From assembly GCF_003968655.1 (NCBI RefSeq), contig NZ_RXYK01000001.1:248001-312000 (forward strand): DNA of 64,000 nt, read 5' to 3'. This document shows positions 34,372 to 45,803 of this stretch, in pieces. Both the position numbers and the translations under genes were made by a program. The stretch's first letter is position 1. The number at the start of each line of letters is the position of its first letter. The notes below the pieces were generated by a model. That model ran no database searches. It saw only the letters and a program-made list of their open reading frames with translations, and was not told the origin of the DNA. This DNA comes from Chlorobium phaeovibrioides. Its GTDB lineage: Bacteria; Bacteroidota; Chlorobiia; Chlorobiales; Chlorobiaceae.

Positions 34372-35784
34372 ATGACCTTGACCATCCCTGACACGCTTTT
34401 CCGTATTGGCGACATTGCCGACAGAAACGCAATGGGCTGCTACCTTGTTGGAGGATTCGTCCGCGACATGATTCTCCAAAGGCCCTGCACCGATATAGAC
34501 ATCATGGTCATCGGCGACCCGGTCCCGTTTGCAAAACAGATCCGTAAGGAACTGCACGGGAAGAACTTCGTCCTGTTTGAGCGGTTCAGAACCGCACAGC
34601 TTGAGATCCCGGGCCCTGAAGGGGTTCATTACAAGCTGGAACTGGTTGGCGCCCGCAAAGAATCCTACAATCCGGAATCAAGAAAACCCATCACCCTCAC
34701 CGGCACCCTTGAAGACGACCTCGCACGCCGTGACTTCACACTCAACGCTCTTGCACTCTCACTCAACCGACAGGGGCGGGGAGATATCATCGACCAGCAC
34801 AACGGACTGCGGGATCTCAAAGAAGAAATTCTCCGCACCCCGCTTGATCCAGAGCAGACATTTTCAGACGACCCGCTCCGCATGATGCGTGCCGCACGAT
34901 TTGCCGCCCAGCTCGGCTTCACTCCTGCTGAAGAGGTCATCGAGGCAATGGAAACCATGCATAAACGCATCACAATCGTCTCACGGGAGAGAATCAGCAC
35001 TGAGTTTCTCAAAATAATGTCGTCTCCTCGCCCCTCCGTTGGACTCATCATTCTCCACCAGACCGGTCTGCTACAGGAAATAATGCCCGATGTTGCCACC
35101 ATGGCAGGTATAGAGCAGGTAGACGGAATGGGCCATAAAGATACCCTCTTCCATACATTCAAGGTGATAGACAACCTCTCACCACACACAGACAATCTCT
35201 GGCTGAGAGTTGCTGCGCTCCTGCACGACATCGGCAAACCGGCCACAAAGCGTTTCAGCAAGCAGCACGGCTGGACTTTTCATGGCCACGACGCTGTCGG
35301 CATCCGGACTGCCGCAAAAATTTTCCGTGAGATGCGCTGGCCCATGAGCCATCTTGACTATGTCCAGAAAATGATACGCCTTCACCACCGCCCCATTCCT
35401 CTTTCCAAAGAAGAAATCAGCGACTCGGCTGTGCGCCGCCTCATGTTTGATGCCGGAGAAGACCTCCTCGACCTCATGGCACTCTGCCGGGCAGATGTGA
35501 CCAGCAAAAACCCGAGGAAAGTGGCAAAAATCATGAACAACTTCACCAATGTTGAGAAGAAGATTGAAGAGGTAGGAGAAAAAGACCTTCTTGCAAAATG
35601 GCGCCCTCCGATAGACGGGCTTGACATCATGAAAGAGCTGGGCATTGGCGAAGGGCGTCTTCTTGGCGCCATAAAGAAACAGATGGAAAATGCCATTATC
35701 GACGGCAGGATTCCTTACGACAGAGAGGCCGCAATCACCTTCATCAAAGCAGCATACGAACAGCTGCAGCATGAAAAGGAATAA
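34372..35784 (+). CDS. CCA tRNA nucleotidyltransferase / poly(A) polymerase family with HD domain
   Basis: A 470-residue protein of the class II nucleotidyltransferase superfamily. The N-terminal 'CYLVGGFVRDMIL' and 'CTDIDIMVIGD' supply the G-G-x-V-R-D and catalytic D-x-D motifs, 'RRDFTLNALALSL' and 'FSDDPLRMMRAARFAAQLGF' are the RNA-binding and nucleotide-selection blocks, and a C-terminal HD domain has 'LLHDIGKPATK' (about residue 285). It probably adds or repairs the tRNA 3' CCA end. Cytoplasmic. Confidence 0.92.
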   Translation: MTLTIPDTLFRIGDIADRNAMGCYLVGGFVRDMILQRPCTDIDIMVIGDPVPFAKQIRKELHGKNFVLFERFRTAQLEIPGPEGVHYKLELVGARKESYNPESRKPITLTGTLEDDLARRDFTLNALALSLNRQGRGDIIDQHNGLRDLKEEILRTPLDPEQTFSDDPLRMMRAARFAAQLGFTPAEEVIEAMETMHKRITIVSRERISTEFLKIMSSPRPSVGLIILHQTGLLQEIMPDVATMAGIEQVDGMGHKDTLFHTFKVIDNLSPHTDNLWLRVAALLHDIGKPATKRFSKQHGWTFHGHDAVGIRTAAKIFREMRWPMSHLDYVQKMIRLHHRPIPLSKEEISDSAVRRLMFDAGEDLLDLMALCRADVTSKNPRKVAKIMNNFTNVEKKIEEVGEKDLLAKWRPPIDGLDIMKELGIGEGRLLGAIKKQMENAIIDGRIPYDREAAITFIKAAYEQLQHEKE

Positions 35785-35827
35785 TCCTTATATTCTTTTT
35801 TTCACCACACACTAAACAGAAACACCC

Positions 35828-37135
35828 TTGATACCTCGTTATTCACCCAAAGAAATTGCCGACATCTGGACCGACGAAGCCAAATTCCAGCGCTGGCTTC
35901 AGCTTGAAATTGCCGCCGTTGAAGCAAGAATGGAAGCAGGATATGTTCCCGAAGAGGCCCTTTCCACAATAAAAGAACGCGCAACATTCAAGGTTGACGA
36001 AATCCTTGAAATCGAGAAAGAGACAAAACACGATGTCATAGCATTTCTGACCAATGTTGCCGGATATGTAGGACCGCAGTCCCGTTATATTCATGAAGGG
36101 CTGACCTCTTCCGATGTTGTCGATACCTGCCTCGCAATGCAGATGCGTGATGCCGGTGCAATACTGATCAAAGACATAGAACAGTTGATTTCAATTCTCG
36201 CAAAACGGGCAGTTGAGTTCAAATACACCATTGAAATGGGCCGCACGCATGGCATTCATGCAGAGCCGACCACATTCGGCCTCAAGCTGCTTCTCTGGCA
36301 CGAAGAGATGAAACGGAACCTTGAGCGGATGCAGCATGCCGTCAAAAATGTTTCAGTGGGCAAGATTTCAGGCGCCGTAGGCACCTACCAGCACCTCTCC
36401 CCTGATATTGAAGCCGCCGTATGCCACAAACTGGGCCTGGAGCCCTCGTCAATCTCGACGCAGATTCTTCAACGCGACCGCCACGCAGAATTTGCCACCA
36501 CCATGGCAATTGTAGCCGCAAGCATTGAAAAGTTCTCAGTTGAACTCCGCCATCTTCAGCGCACCGAAGTCCGTGAGGCAGAAGAATTTTTCAGCAAAGG
36601 GCAGAAAGGCAGCTCCGCCATGCCACACAAACGAAACCCGATCACCTTTGAACGGCTTACCGGCATGGCGCGCGTGGTTCGTTCCAATGCCATTGCCGCA
36701 CTTGAAAATGTGGCACTCTGGCACGAACGCGACATTTCCCATTCCTCTGTTGAGCGAATCATCATGCCCGATTCCACCACTGCGCTCTGCTACATGCTCA
36801 GAACTTTCAGTGAATCACTTGAAACCCTTCTGGTCTATCCCGAAAGGATGAAAGAGAACTTCAACACATCCTACGGCCTGACAACATCCCAGACGCTTCT
36901 GCTTGCCCTTACCGGTAAAGGTCTGACCCGCGAAGAGGCCTACCGTCTTGTGCAGCGAAATGCAATGGAGAGCTGGTCAACCAAAACGCAGTTGCGTGAT
37001 CTTGTACTGAAAGACGAGGATCTTCTCCGGCATCTTGGTGCTGAAGAAATCAAGGAACTGTTCAGCTTTGAAAACATCCAGAACAAGCTGAAAAACAATG
37101 TTGACATCATCTTCACCAGAAACGGACTCTCCTGA
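35828..37135 (+). CDS. purB: Adenylosuccinate lyase
   Basis: A 435-residue fumarase/aspartase superfamily lyase that cleaves adenylosuccinate and SAICAR in purine synthesis. The superfamily signature '[11 protein letters not shown]' is at about residue 260, with '[13 protein letters not shown]' and '[13 protein letters not shown]' as the other active-site regions. The start is a TTG at 35828 ('[13 protein letters not shown]' is the usual PurB N-terminus), with no in-frame ATG nearby. It is 43 bases after the previous gene. Confidence 0.96.
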   Translation: MIPRYSPKEIADIWTDEAKFQRWLQLEIAAVEARMEAGYVPEEALSTIKERATFKVDEILEIEKETKHDVIAFLTNVAGYVGPQSRYIHEGLTSSDVVDTCLAMQMRDAGAILIKDIEQLISILAKRAVEFKYTIEMGRTHGIHAEPTTFGLKLLLWHEEMKRNLERMQHAVKNVSVGKISGAVGTYQHLSPDIEAAVCHKLGLEPSSISTQILQRDRHAEFATTMAIVAASIEKFSVELRHLQRTEVREAEEFFSKGQKGSSAMPHKRNPITFERLTGMARVVRSNAIAALENVALWHERDISHSSVERIIMPDSTTALCYMLRTFSESLETLLVYPERMKENFNTSYGLTTSQTLLLALTGKGLTREEAYRLVQRNAMESWSTKTQLRDLVLKDEDLLRHLGAEEIKELFSFENIQNKLKNNVDIIFTRNGLS

Positions 37136-37141
37136 GATTTC

Positions 37142-37573
37142 ATGTACGCAACCGTAGTTTCAACAAAAGTAAAGGGAAAAGCCGAGCTTCTCATCCTCTG
37201 TGAGGACGAAGCGCTCAAAGGGCCGCACTGCGGATTCTGCACTGCGGCCAGAGGCTCAAAAGGCAAAGCGCCCCAAGAGAGTGTCCTTGCCCGAAATACC
37301 TGCGGAGCAAAACGCGGCGACAGGGTTCAGGTATCACTTGCAGGGCATGCAGAACTGAAAGCAGCTCTCATTCTGTTCATCATCCCGATGCTCATCTTCA
37401 TGAGTGCGCTTATTCTCACAAGCTCCCTGCAATTGCCTCTCTGGCAATCGTTCGGAGTGAGTCTTGCTTCCCTTATCATCACTTTTCTGATGTTAAAAGC
37501 AGGACTTGGTGAAAAGACCTACTATGTCATTGACCAGGTTGCGCCTCAGCCGAAACCTCTCCGTCACAAGTGA
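37142..37573 (+). CDS. rseC: RseC/MucC family protein (SoxR-reducing-system type)
   Basis: A 143-residue protein with an N-terminal beta domain containing Cys pairs ('CGFCTAARG', 'NTCGAKRGD') and two transmembrane helices (about residues 78-97 and 103-122), the layout of RseC/MucC. In E. coli RseC is part of the Rsx/Rnf-linked SoxR-reducing system, and here it directly precedes rnfB. It probably helps assemble or regulate the Rnf complex. It begins six bases after purB, but a 183-base gap with its own promoter and a T-rich terminator-like element separates it from rnfB. Confidence 0.85.
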   Translation: MYATVVSTKVKGKAELLILCEDEALKGPHCGFCTAARGSKGKAPQESVLARNTCGAKRGDRVQVSLAGHAELKAALILFIIPMLIFMSALILTSSLQLPLWQSFGVSLASLIITFLMLKAGLGEKTYYVIDQVAPQPKPLRHK

Positions 37574-37602
37574 CCCCAGTGGCTTTTATTTACAGGTTGA
37601 TT

Positions 37603-37611
37603 GTGCTATAT
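37603..37611 (+). promoter_or_regulatory. Extended -10 element upstream of rnfB
   Basis: TGTGCTATATT at 37601-37611 contains TG-N-TATATT, an extended -10 motif, in the gap between rseC and rnfB. No good -35 is found at 17 bases. Confidence 0.4.
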
Positions 37612-37696
37612 TAAGGGTTTCCATCTCTCAACAGAGCGATGCTCCTCACAGCACGGACCCGGGCTCAGTGACCCCGAACCGACAAAATTCATTTGA

Positions 37697-37736
37697 CCGG
37701 CAGAACACAATGCCGGCAGGGTATTTTTTTTTTTTT
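37697..37736 (+). terminator. Terminator-like hairpin and T13 tract just before rnfB
   Basis: CCGGCA (37697-37702) pairs with TGCCGG (37711-37716); a run of 13 T follows at 37724-37736, ending 20 bases before the rnfB ATG. It may end the purB-rseC transcript or act as an attenuator in the rnf leader. Confidence 0.55.
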
Positions 37737-37756
37737 CGAGCAACAAACACCGTCCC

Positions 37757-38590
37757 ATGATCAGTGAAGCTTTCATACCAGCCGTAACCAGCCTTGGATC
37801 GCTTGCCCTCATTCTTGGCATCATCATCTATTTTGTCTCGAAAAAATTCTATGTGGCAGAAGACCCGATGGTCACCATCATCAACGGAATTCTGCCAGGA
37901 GTCAACTGCGGTGCCTGTGCATATCCGAGCTGCAACCAGTTTGCCGAAGAACTTGTAAGGACAAAAGATACGACCATGACCTGCCCTGTAGGTGGAGCGG
38001 ACCTTGCGGCAAAGCTTGGCGAATCACTCGGAATTGAAATGGCTGAACCCAAACCTGTCACCTGCGCTGTCATCTGTCAGGGAAACAGCGACAATGCACG
38101 CGCCAGCGCAGAATATGTGGGCATACAGGACTGCTGGGCTGCCATGCAGGCCTTTGCCGGCCCGAAGCAGTGCCGTCATTCCTGCCTCGGTCTTGGCTCC
38201 TGCATAGCCTGGTGCGACTTCAACGCCATGCGCATTGAAAACGGCCTTATAGTCATTGACAAGGATCTCTGTACGGGCTGCGGTGCATGCGTTCCTGCCT
38301 GCCCTACAGGTGTGCTTGTCATGCAGCAGAAAAAGGCAGAACGGATTTTCATAGCCTGCAACTCGCATGATCGTGGTGCCGACACGAAAAGAGCCTGCGA
38401 CGCCGGATGTACAGCCTGCCAGAAATGTGTAAAAGTATGCCCTGAAGAGGCCATTGTCATTGAGAATTTCGTGGCGCGAATCATTCAGGAAAAATGCACG
38501 GCCTGCGGCAAATGCCTTGAAGTGTGCCCCTCGAAGGTGAACTGCATCGTCCTTGAAAAAGACATGGTCAAATCAACAAACGCCTCATAA
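37757..38590 (+). CDS. rnfB: Rnf complex subunit B (polyferredoxin)
   Basis: A 277-residue subunit that accepts electrons from ferredoxin. One N-terminal membrane helix (about 8-27) is followed by the Fe-S domain '[15 protein letters not shown]' and several 4Fe-4S motifs: '[12 protein letters not shown]', '[12 protein letters not shown]' and '[12 protein letters not shown]'. It is longer than E. coli RsxB (about 190 residues) because of the extra C-terminal cluster pair. It starts the rnfBCDGEA order and its stop is adjacent to the rnfC ATG. Confidence 0.95.
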   Translation: MISEAFIPAVTSLGSLALILGIIIYFVSKKFYVAEDPMVTIINGILPGVNCGACAYPSCNQFAEELVRTKDTTMTCPVGGADLAAKLGESLGIEMAEPKPVTCAVICQGNSDNARASAEYVGIQDCWAAMQAFAGPKQCRHSCLGLGSCIAWCDFNAMRIENGLIVIDKDLCTGCGACVPACPTGVLVMQQKKAERIFIACNSHDRGADTKRACDAGCTACQKCVKVCPEEAIVIENFVARIIQEKCTACGKCLEVCPSKVNCIVLEKDMVKSTNAS

Positions 38591-39916
38591 ATGAAGACAT
38601 TCACTATTGGTGGAATACACCCCCCTGAATCAAAACTGACAGCGTCGAAAGCCATTGAAAAGATGCCGGTCCCTTCAGAGATTGTGGTCTCAATGAGTCA
38701 GCATCTCGGCAAGCCCGCCAAACCGCTTGTCAAAGTAGGTGAAGAGGTGAAAAAAGGCCAGCGCATCGGTGAAGCTGACGGGTTCATTTCAGCACATGTC
38801 CATGCAGGCACAAGCGGCAAGGTTAAATCCGTCAAATCGGTTCCCCACCCCGGCGGCAACTATTCTCTCTCAGTCACCATCACTACTGACGGTGAGGATG
38901 CCTGGGCAGAAGGATTGAACACTGCTCCAATTGACTGGAAAGGACTGTCAAAAGAATCAATCATTGAACGAATCAAGGATGCCGGCATAGTCGGAATGGG
39001 TGGCGCAGGGTTCCCCTCATCGGTCAAACTCTCCCCTCCTCCCGATAAAACCATTGATACCATCATCCTCAACGGTGCCGAATGCGAACCGTTTCTGACA
39101 GCAGACCATCGTGTGATGGTTGAATCCGCTGAAGAAGTCATCAAGGGGCTGGAAATCATCACATCGCTTTTTCAGGGCAAAGCAAAGCCATTCATCGGAA
39201 TTGAGGCCAACAAGCCCGACGCCATTGCGGCCATGAAAAAGGCGGCGAAGGGAACTGGCATTGAAATTGTTACCCTTGAAACAAAGTATCCCCAGGGCGC
39301 TGAAAAACAGCTCATCAACGCCATAACGGGAAGAACCATTGAAGAGGGACAGCTACCCTTCGACAAAGGATGCCTTGTCCACAATATCGGCACGGCAGTG
39401 GCTATTTATGACGCAGTCTCATGCAACCGCCCACTTGTTGAGCGGGTACTGACTGTCTCGGGAATGGAGATCTCTTCAGCCAGGAACATACGGGCGGTCA
39501 TCGGCACCCGGTTCAGCGACATAGCTGCCTTCTCAGGCGGCATAAGCGAAAAAACCAATCAGGTCATAACCGGTGGCCCCATGATGGGCCGCTCACAGTT
39601 CACCCTTGAGGTGCCCATCACAAAAACAACTTCCGGCATTCTCTTCATCAATAACGCCGGTCTGGAATCATCACGGGAAAGAACCTGCATACGGTGCGGT
39701 AAATGCATAGATGCCTGCCCGCAGGGCCTTGAGCCATGGCTGCTTGGCAATGAAGCCCAGTTCCGCAGACTTGACGAAGCAGAACTTTACGGCCTCGCCA
39801 ACTGTACTGAATGCGGGAGCTGCACCTTTGTCTGCCCTTCCAAACGGGAGCTGGTACACTGGATCAAGTATGCCAAAGCCCTGGTCAATAACCGCAAGCA
39901 ACGCAAAACCGCCTAA
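38591..39916 (+). CDS. rnfC: Rnf complex subunit C
   Basis: A 441-residue cytoplasmic subunit that carries FMN and exchanges electrons with NAD. The start '[21 protein letters not shown]' and the NADH/FMN-binding segment '[19 protein letters not shown]' and '[17 protein letters not shown]' are diagnostic. Two 4Fe-4S motifs lie at the C-terminus ('[12 protein letters not shown]' and '[14 protein letters not shown]'). Confidence 0.96.
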   Translation: MKTFTIGGIHPPESKLTASKAIEKMPVPSEIVVSMSQHLGKPAKPLVKVGEEVKKGQRIGEADGFISAHVHAGTSGKVKSVKSVPHPGGNYSLSVTITTDGEDAWAEGLNTAPIDWKGLSKESIIERIKDAGIVGMGGAGFPSSVKLSPPPDKTIDTIILNGAECEPFLTADHRVMVESAEEVIKGLEIITSLFQGKAKPFIGIEANKPDAIAAMKKAAKGTGIEIVTLETKYPQGAEKQLINAITGRTIEEGQLPFDKGCLVHNIGTAVAIYDAVSCNRPLVERVLTVSGMEISSARNIRAVIGTRFSDIAAFSGGISEKTNQVITGGPMMGRSQFTLEVPITKTTSGILFINNAGLESSRERTCIRCGKCIDACPQGLEPWLLGNEAQFRRLDEAELYGLANCTECGSCTFVCPSKRELVHWIKYAKALVNNRKQRKTA

Positions 39917-39934
39917 CCGCATTACCGTCAACAC

Positions 39935-40909
39935 ATGGAACCCGTAAAACTCAAAGTATCGTACGCGCCGTTTGTAAGGTCGAAAGACTCCATAGAATCG
40001 GTCATGTACAATGTTGCCCTTGCCCTTTTTCCGGCAACAGCCATGTCGGTCTACTATTTCGGCATACCAGCTCTTCTTGTGACCATAACGGCTATCGCTT
40101 CATCAGTCGGATTTGAATGGCTGACTGACAAAATTCGCAAAAAGCCTGACTCATGTCTGGACGGCAGTGCCGTTGTCACAGGCCTCCTTCTCGCCCTCAA
40201 TGTTCCCTCCAGCCTTCCGCTCTGGATGGTAGTTGTTGGCTCTTTCGTCGCCATTGTGGTGACAAAACATCTTTTTGGCGGGTTAGGCTTCAATATCTTC
40301 AACCCGGCTCTTGTTGCCAGGGTCTTCCTGCTCATCTCTTTCCCTGTGGCCATGACCAGCTGGGCAGTTCCCTTTGCTGTCGACATGCAGACAGCCGCCT
40401 CGCCCCTCGGCATTCTGAAAACTGACGGTATGGCTGCGCTCTCAAACTTCAGCTATATGGACGCCCTGCTGGGCAAAACTGGCGGCAGCCTTGGTGAAAC
40501 CTCCGTACTGGCCCTCCTCTTCGGCGCCGCATGGCTGTTTTACAAGCGCTACATCACCATTTCCATTCCTCTCTCTTTCATAGCAAGCACACTGGCGTTC
40601 ACAGGGATTTTTTACCTTATTGACCCCACCACTTACGCCTCACCGCTGTTTCATTTTCTGACCGGCGGCCTTGTTCTTGGAGCATTCTTCATGGCGACAG
40701 ACATGGTCACCAGCCCACTTTCACTCAGAGGACAGCTGCTGTTCGGTATTGGCTGCGGCCTTCTGACAGCAGTCATCAGGCTTTGGGGGGGATATCCCGA
40801 AGGGGTCTCCTTTGCCATCCTCATCATGAACTCTTTAGTCCCGCTTCTTGACAAATGGGACCTTGACGAGATTAAAGCCAAAAAACAAAAGTCCCTTACA
40901 ACAGCATGA
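39935..40909 (+). CDS. rnfD: Rnf complex subunit D
   Basis: A 324-residue membrane subunit with about nine helices. '[19 protein letters not shown]' and '[21 protein letters not shown]' are the NqrB/RnfD signatures, and '[13 protein letters not shown]' is the conserved loop following the cytosolic face. FMN is normally bound covalently to a Thr in this subunit by ApbE. The ATG follows rnfC by 18 bases and its end overlaps rnfG. Confidence 0.95.
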   Translation: MEPVKLKVSYAPFVRSKDSIESVMYNVALALFPATAMSVYYFGIPALLVTITAIASSVGFEWLTDKIRKKPDSCLDGSAVVTGLLLALNVPSSLPLWMVVVGSFVAIVVTKHLFGGLGFNIFNPALVARVFLLISFPVAMTSWAVPFAVDMQTAASPLGILKTDGMAALSNFSYMDALLGKTGGSLGETSVLALLFGAAWLFYKRYITISIPLSFIASTLAFTGIFYLIDPTTYASPLFHFLTGGLVLGAFFMATDMVTSPLSLRGQLLFGIGCGLLTAVIRLWGGYPEGVSFAILIMNSLVPLLDKWDLDEIKAKKQKSLTTA

Positions 40910-41451
40910 GACCAATAATCATTCTTACCATCGTCGGCCTGATCAGCGCATCGCTTCTGGCACTGGTTGACGACATTACCAGAGACCCAATTGCCAAAGC
41001 AAAGGAGCTCATGGAACGCCGTGCAATCGAGGAGGTATTCCCTTTCCCGCTCGATAGCCTGAGAACCGTCACGGAAGGCGAGACCTCATTTTTTGAAGCC
41101 TGCGACAATGAAGGCAGACTGAAAGGCATTGCCGTCAAAACCTCCACTGAAAAAGGCTATAGCGGAAAGATTGAAATCATTCTTGCCGTTCAGCCCGACC
41201 ACACCATCATTGACTACAAGGTCATCTACACCAACGAGACCCCCGGCCTTGGTGACAAAATCAGCAAGCCGAAATTCAGGGAGCAGTTCAAAGGCAAGAG
41301 CCTTGAGGGTCCGATCTGGAAAGTCAACAAAGATGGCGGCTTCGTTGATGAACTGACTGCAGCAACAATTTCGTCGCGCGCCATAACCGATGCGGTTCAC
41401 CGCGGACTTGAGCATATCAATCAGCAATACCCTAACACCGCCGAACAATGA
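40906..41451 (+). CDS. rnfG: Rnf complex subunit G (covalent flavoprotein)
   Basis: A 181-residue subunit with one N-terminal helix and a periplasmic flavin domain. '[14 protein letters not shown]' and '[15 protein letters not shown]' are the expected blocks; the Thr in TAATIS is the predicted FMN attachment site. The usual motif is (S/T)GAT; here the second residue is Ala. ApbE encoded at 42665 would attach the FMN. It overlaps rnfD and rnfE by four bases each. Confidence 0.94.
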   Translation: MRPIIILTIVGLISASLLALVDDITRDPIAKAKELMERRAIEEVFPFPLDSLRTVTEGETSFFEACDNEGRLKGIAVKTSTEKGYSGKIEIILAVQPDHTIIDYKVIYTNETPGLGDKISKPKFREQFKGKSLEGPIWKVNKDGGFVDELTAATISSRAITDAVHRGLEHINQQYPNTAEQ

Positions 41452-42050
41452 ACGAAGCAATCAACACCCTGACAAGAGGGTTCATTAAAGAGAACCCGGT
41501 CACAAAGATGCTCCTCGGGCTCTGTCCCGTGCTGGCTGTCACCACAACGGCGGTCAACGGACTCGGCATGGGGCTGGCCACCACCTTTGTGCTGATAGGA
41601 TCAAATGTTGTCATTTCGATGACCTCAAAAATGATTCCTGATACCGTACGCATACCCTCATTCGTCCTGATCATCGCCACATTCGTCACAATAGTTGACA
41701 TGCTCATCAAGGCATTTTCGCCCGAACTGAACCAGTCGCTCGGAATCTTCATTCCCCTTATTGTGGTCAACTGCATGATTCTGGGTCGCGCGGAAGCCTT
41801 CGCCAGCCGCTCCGGGGTCTGGTATTCGCTTCTCGACGGAATCGGGATGGGAATCGGCTTTACCCTTGCCCTTCTTGCGCTTGCATCTATCCGTGAAGTA
41901 CTCGGAAGCGGCACAATCTTCAACATGCCCCTTATTGGCGAGGATGGCACACCACTGCTGGTCTTTGCCCTCCCCCCCGGAGCATTTGCAGGACTGGGAG
42001 CTATTATCGCACTGATGAACGCACTTGAAAAGAAAAGAGGAGTTAACTGA
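41448..42050 (+). CDS. rnfE: Rnf complex subunit E
   Basis: A 200-residue membrane subunit with six helices. '[27 protein letters not shown]' and '[22 protein letters not shown]' are the RnfE/NqrD signatures; the Cys residues in LCP and VNC contribute to the intramembrane Fe-S cluster shared with RnfA. The stop overlaps rnfA's ATG region directly. Confidence 0.95.
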   Translation: MNEAINTLTRGFIKENPVTKMLLGLCPVLAVTTTAVNGLGMGLATTFVLIGSNVVISMTSKMIPDTVRIPSFVLIIATFVTIVDMLIKAFSPELNQSLGIFIPLIVVNCMILGRAEAFASRSGVWYSLLDGIGMGIGFTLALLALASIREVLGSGTIFNMPLIGEDGTPLLVFALPPGAFAGLGAIIALMNALEKKRGVN

Positions 42051-42628
42051 TGGCTGAATATCTGCTCGTTATTGTCAGCGCGGTTTTTGTCAACAATGTT
42101 GTCTTTGCCCGCTTTTTGGGAATCTGCCCCTATCTTGGTGTCTCAAAAAAAATAGACACTGCCTTAGGTATGGGATTTGCCGTTACCTTTGTAATGACCC
42201 TTGCCACTGCCATCACCTATGTTCTTTACTACGGCGTTCTGGTACCATTCAACATCCAGTTCATGCAGACGGTCATGTACATACTCGTCATTGCATCCCT
42301 CGTCCAGCTGGTTGAAATTGTCCTGAAGAAAGTCAGCAAGTCTCTCTACAGCGCTCTGGGCATCTACCTGCCGCTCATCACAACAAACTGTGCCATCCTG
42401 GGCGTTGCCCTTATTGCCATTCAGGACAAATACTCACTGGTCATGTCGGTAGTCTTTGCCTTCTTCTCGGCAATCGGGTTTATACTTGCCATTGTCATTT
42501 TTGCCGGAATCCGCGAAAAGCTTGAGGATGCCGATATTCCCGGCCCTTTCAAAAATGTTCCCATAGGCCTTATTTCCGCGGCAATCCTTTCGCTTGCCTT
42601 CATGGGCTTTTCGGGTCTCGTAAAATAA
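42050..42628 (+). CDS. rnfA: Rnf complex subunit A
   Basis: A 192-residue membrane subunit with six helices. '[20 protein letters not shown]' and '[18 protein letters not shown]' are the RnfA/NqrE signatures and hold the conserved Cys in ICP and TNC that ligate the shared cluster with RnfE. It completes the BCDGEA order and is followed 36 bases later by apbE. Confidence 0.95.
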   Translation: MAEYLLVIVSAVFVNNVVFARFLGICPYLGVSKKIDTALGMGFAVTFVMTLATAITYVLYYGVLVPFNIQFMQTVMYILVIASLVQLVEIVLKKVSKSLYSALGIYLPLITTNCAILGVALIAIQDKYSLVMSVVFAFFSAIGFILAIVIFAGIREKLEDADIPGPFKNVPIGLISAAILSLAFMGFSGLVK

Positions 42629-42664
42629 ACCAGCCACCCCCAAGGCAGCACTCCCAACACCGCT

Positions 42665-43681
42665 ATGGCTCACTTCTTCCGCCATATTCTTCTGGGTTTG
42701 CTGCCGCTCTCAGCACTCCTTTCCTGCACCCCCAACGATCCCCCGGCAAGGCTTTATGAGCAGGAAAAAGTGCTCATGGGCACCGTATTCAAGTTCAAGT
42801 CAGCCGTTTCTTCCATTTCCGAAGACAGCGTAAGGCAGTCATACAAAGATGCATTTCGTGAAATCGCCCGGCTTGAATCGCAGCTGAGCGAATGGATTGA
42901 AGAGAGTCCTGTCTCCAGGGCCGCACAGCGCGCCGGAGAATCTCCTGTACCCATCACCCCTGATATTCTCAGGGTTACTGATCTTGCCCTGAGTATTTCT
43001 GAGCACACCGATGGAGCATTCGACTGCACATTTCTTCCCTTAGGCGAGCTCTGGAACATTCGACACCGGAAGCAGCCGCCAACTCAGGACAGCATCAACA
43101 GCGCGCTTCAGTTTGTCAACTGGCGGGAAGTTGAAACCAATCGAGAGGAAATGACACTGTTCCTCCGAAATAAAGGCATGAGAATCGGATTTGGTGGTAT
43201 CGGAAAAGGGTATGCAGCAAAACAGGCCGGGCTCATCCTTGAAAAAAAAGGGATAACGGACTACATCATTGACGCCGGCGGAGACCTCTTCGTGCATGGC
43301 AAGAAAGGAAGCGAGCCATGGACATCAGGGATTCAGAATCCAGACCTGAGCAACGCACCGCCAGTCGTGCGCTTCAGGATAAAGAAGGCATGCGGAATTG
43401 CCACAAGCGGAGGGTATGAAAACTATTTCACATGGAAAGGTAAACGCTACCACCACATTATTGACCTGAAAACGGGATGGCCGAAAGAGGGAATGAAAAG
43501 TTCAACCGTCTTCTCCGCTGATCCTGCAAAGGCAGATGCATATGCAACCGCCTTTTACATTCTTGGCAGCGAAAAATCTCTCGAAGTCACCAGACGCGAT
43601 ACAACTGTAGCATTCATCCTTATCGACAGCACGGGGACCATCAAAAAAAGCCCCAACCTGTCAAGGTTCATCGAAGAATGA
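42665..43681 (+). CDS. apbE: FAD:protein FMN transferase
   Basis: A 338-residue lipoprotein (lipobox LSALLSC, Cys about 20) of the ApbE family, which uses FAD to attach FMN to Thr residues of RnfG and RnfD. 'LMGTVFKFK', '[15 protein letters not shown]', '[12 protein letters not shown]' and '[22 protein letters not shown]' are the FAD- and Mg-binding blocks. Its place at the end of the rnf operon matches its substrate. The 3' end overlaps the convergent pgi gene by 21 bases. Confidence 0.95.
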   Translation: MAHFFRHILLGLLPLSALLSCTPNDPPARLYEQEKVLMGTVFKFKSAVSSISEDSVRQSYKDAFREIARLESQLSEWIEESPVSRAAQRAGESPVPITPDILRVTDLALSISEHTDGAFDCTFLPLGELWNIRHRKQPPTQDSINSALQFVNWREVETNREEMTLFLRNKGMRIGFGGIGKGYAAKQAGLILEKKGITDYIIDAGGDLFVHGKKGSEPWTSGIQNPDLSNAPPVVRFRIKKACGIATSGGYENYFTWKGKRYHHIIDLKTGWPKEGMKSSTVFSADPAKADAYATAFYILGSEKSLEVTRRDTTVAFILIDSTGTIKKSPNLSRFIEE

Positions 43682-45352
43682 AATCTGCTCACTGGAGGGT
43701 CTGCCATGCTGCCCCCTCATGGCCCTGTATGCCTCAATAAGAGCGTTGGTTGAACAGTCATGCGCGTCAATCTCTTCTCCTCCCTGAAGTTCAGGCAGAA
43801 TCACCTTTGCAAGCTGTTTGCCCAGTTCCACGCCCCACTGATCGAAGGAATTGATCTGCCAGACAACCCCCTGCACAAAAACCTTGTGCTCATACATCGC
43901 AATCAGAGCACCAAGCATAAAGGGATCAAGCTCATTGAACACGAGTGAATTCGTCGGCCGGTTGCCGGGGAAAACCTTGTGAGGAAGAAGCATGGCAATG
44001 GTGTCGTCAGAAAGTCCTGCGGCCATAAGCTCCTCACGAACCTCCTGTTCATTTTTCCCCTTCATCAGAGCCTCTGTCTGAGCGAAACAGTTGGCAGCAA
44101 GAATGTCATGATGATCTCCAAGCGGGTTCTGAGTTTTCAGAGGCAGAAGGAAATCAGCAGGAATGAATCCTGTTCCCTGATGGAGAAGCTGGAAAAAGGC
44201 ATGCTGTGAATTGGTTCCGGGCTCACCCCAGATGACAGGGCCGGTTGCATACTCAACAGTTTTCCCAAGACGGTCAACCCGCTTGCCGTTACTTTCCATA
44301 TCCAGCTGCTGCAGATATGCAGGGAAACGGTGAAGGTACTGGTCGTAAGGAATTACTGCGTGTGAATGGACATCGAAGAAGTTATTGTACCAGATGCCAA
44401 GCATTGCAAGAATCACCGGAATATTGCTTTCAATCGGTTCTTCAGTAAAATGCCGATCCATCGCATTGGCTCCCCGGAGAAGCTCCATGAACGCATCAAA
44501 GCCAAGGTACAGTGCTATGGAAAGACCTATTGCCGACCAGAGCGAGTAGCGGCCACCCACCCAGTCCCAGAACCCGAACATATTGGCAACATCAATACCG
44601 AACTCCTGAACTTTATCCCGGTTGGTCGATACCGCCACAAAATGGCGTGCGATGTGCTCCGGCTGAACAGCACGGTTGAGAAACCACTCTCTTGCAGACA
44701 TGGCATTGGTCAGCGTCTCCTGTGTCGTGAAAGTTTTTGAAGCCACGACAAACAATGTGCTCTCAGCATGCAGCTGCTTAAGGGTTTCAGCAATGTTGGT
44801 TCCGTCAATATTGGAGACGAAATGGACCTTGATTGAACCATGTGCGAACGGCTTGAGTGACTCTGCAACCATGCAGGGGCCAAGATCAGACCCACCAATA
44901 CCGATATTGACAACATCAGTGATTCTCTTTCCCGTATACCCTTTCCATTCGCCGGAAATCACCTTGGCGGTAAACTCCTTGATCTGGTGAAGAACTGCTG
45001 CAACAGCCTCAGGAACATCCAGGCCGTCAACAATCATGCTCTCACCCTGCGGACGGCGCAGGGCGGTATGAAGTACAGAGCGGTTCTCAGTAAAATTTAT
45101 GGCCTCTCCGCGAAACATTGCATTGCGTCGCTCCTCAACACCTGCCTGTCGGGCTAGATCCATCAGCAGCTCCAGCGTTTTGGGAGTCACCAGATTCTTG
45201 GAATAATCAAACAGCAGACCCTTCCACTGAATAGAAAATCGATTGCATCGTTCAGGATCAGCAGCAAACATCTCCCTCATATGAAGCGTCTCAACTTTAT
45301 GTTTATGCGATACCAGGGCGCTCCATGCAGCGCTTCGTGAAAGATCCATCAT
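43661..45352 (-). CDS. pgi: Glucose-6-phosphate isomerase
   Basis: A 563-residue phosphoglucose isomerase interconverting glucose-6-phosphate and fructose-6-phosphate. '[20 protein letters not shown]', '[15 protein letters not shown]' and '[19 protein letters not shown]' are the sugar-phosphate-binding and catalytic Glu/His segments, and '[10 protein letters not shown]' as '[10 protein letters not shown]' the second PGI signature. I chose the ATG at 45352 (one of two adjacent Met codons), because the longer frame would overlap the anti-sigma gene. Confidence 0.95.
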   Translation of the reverse strand: MMDLSRSAAWSALVSHKHKVETLHMREMFAADPERCNRFSIQWKGLLFDYSKNLVTPKTLELLMDLARQAGVEERRNAMFRGEAINFTENRSVLHTALRRPQGESMIVDGLDVPEAVAAVLHQIKEFTAKVISGEWKGYTGKRITDVVNIGIGGSDLGPCMVAESLKPFAHGSIKVHFVSNIDGTNIAETLKQLHAESTLFVVASKTFTTQETLTNAMSAREWFLNRAVQPEHIARHFVAVSTNRDKVQEFGIDVANMFGFWDWVGGRYSLWSAIGLSIALYLGFDAFMELLRGANAMDRHFTEEPIESNIPVILAMLGIWYNNFFDVHSHAVIPYDQYLHRFPAYLQQLDMESNGKRVDRLGKTVEYATGPVIWGEPGTNSQHAFFQLLHQGTGFIPADFLLPLKTQNPLGDHHDILAANCFAQTEALMKGKNEQEVREELMAAGLSDDTIAMLLPHKVFPGNRPTNSLVFNELDPFMLGALIAMYEHKVFVQGVVWQINSFDQWGVELGKQLAKVILPELQGGEEIDAHDCSTNALIEAYRAMRGQHGRPSSEQISFFDEP

Positions 45353-45383
45353 AATAGGTATTTCCTGTTTTACAGGGTTGGGG

Positions 45384-45803
45384 TCAAAAAGGCTCAAACC
45401 GTAGCTTGATACTGCAACCGTCTTCATTACACTCAACGCCGTCAATACTGGCAACGCTCTTGATAATATACATTCCCCGTCCTGAAGAACAGAGCAGGAA
45501 TTCTTCAGCAGTCGGGTCCGAAATATCCTCAAGACAAAATCCGGCACCACAATCCCTAACCTCCACAAGCAGAACCCTCACTCCTTCCATTCCAAGAGCT
45601 GTCATCATAACAGTAACCGGGAACCTCTCATCATTGCGGTTGCCATGATGAAGGGCATTGACAAACGCCTCCTTGAGTACACGAAGCAGGTCAGAGAGAA
45701 ACGCACTGTCGTATCTCTCGCTGCAGGCAAAAGCCTCAACCCATGACTGAAGAGCATCCCACTCTTCTGCCCTGCTTGCCAATACAATCGAGTTCGTTCT
45801 CAT
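45384..45803 (-). CDS. Anti-sigma regulatory factor (RsbW-like Ser/Thr kinase)
   Basis: A 139-residue HATPase_c protein. The N-box '[13 protein letters not shown]', the G1 box '[10 protein letters not shown]' and '[19 protein letters not shown]' (G2) mark the RsbW/SpoIIAB group of kinases that phosphorylate STAS antagonists. It precedes pgi by 31 bases on the same strand. A STAS protein is encoded at 62586 in this window but is not adjacent, so partnership is only possible. Confidence 0.88.
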   Translation of the reverse strand: MRTNSIVLASRAEEWDALQSWVEAFACSERYDSAFLSDLLRVLKEAFVNALHHGNRNDERFPVTVMMTALGMEGVRVLLVEVRDCGAGFCLEDISDPTAEEFLLCSSGRGMYIIKSVASIDGVECNEDGCSIKLRFEPF

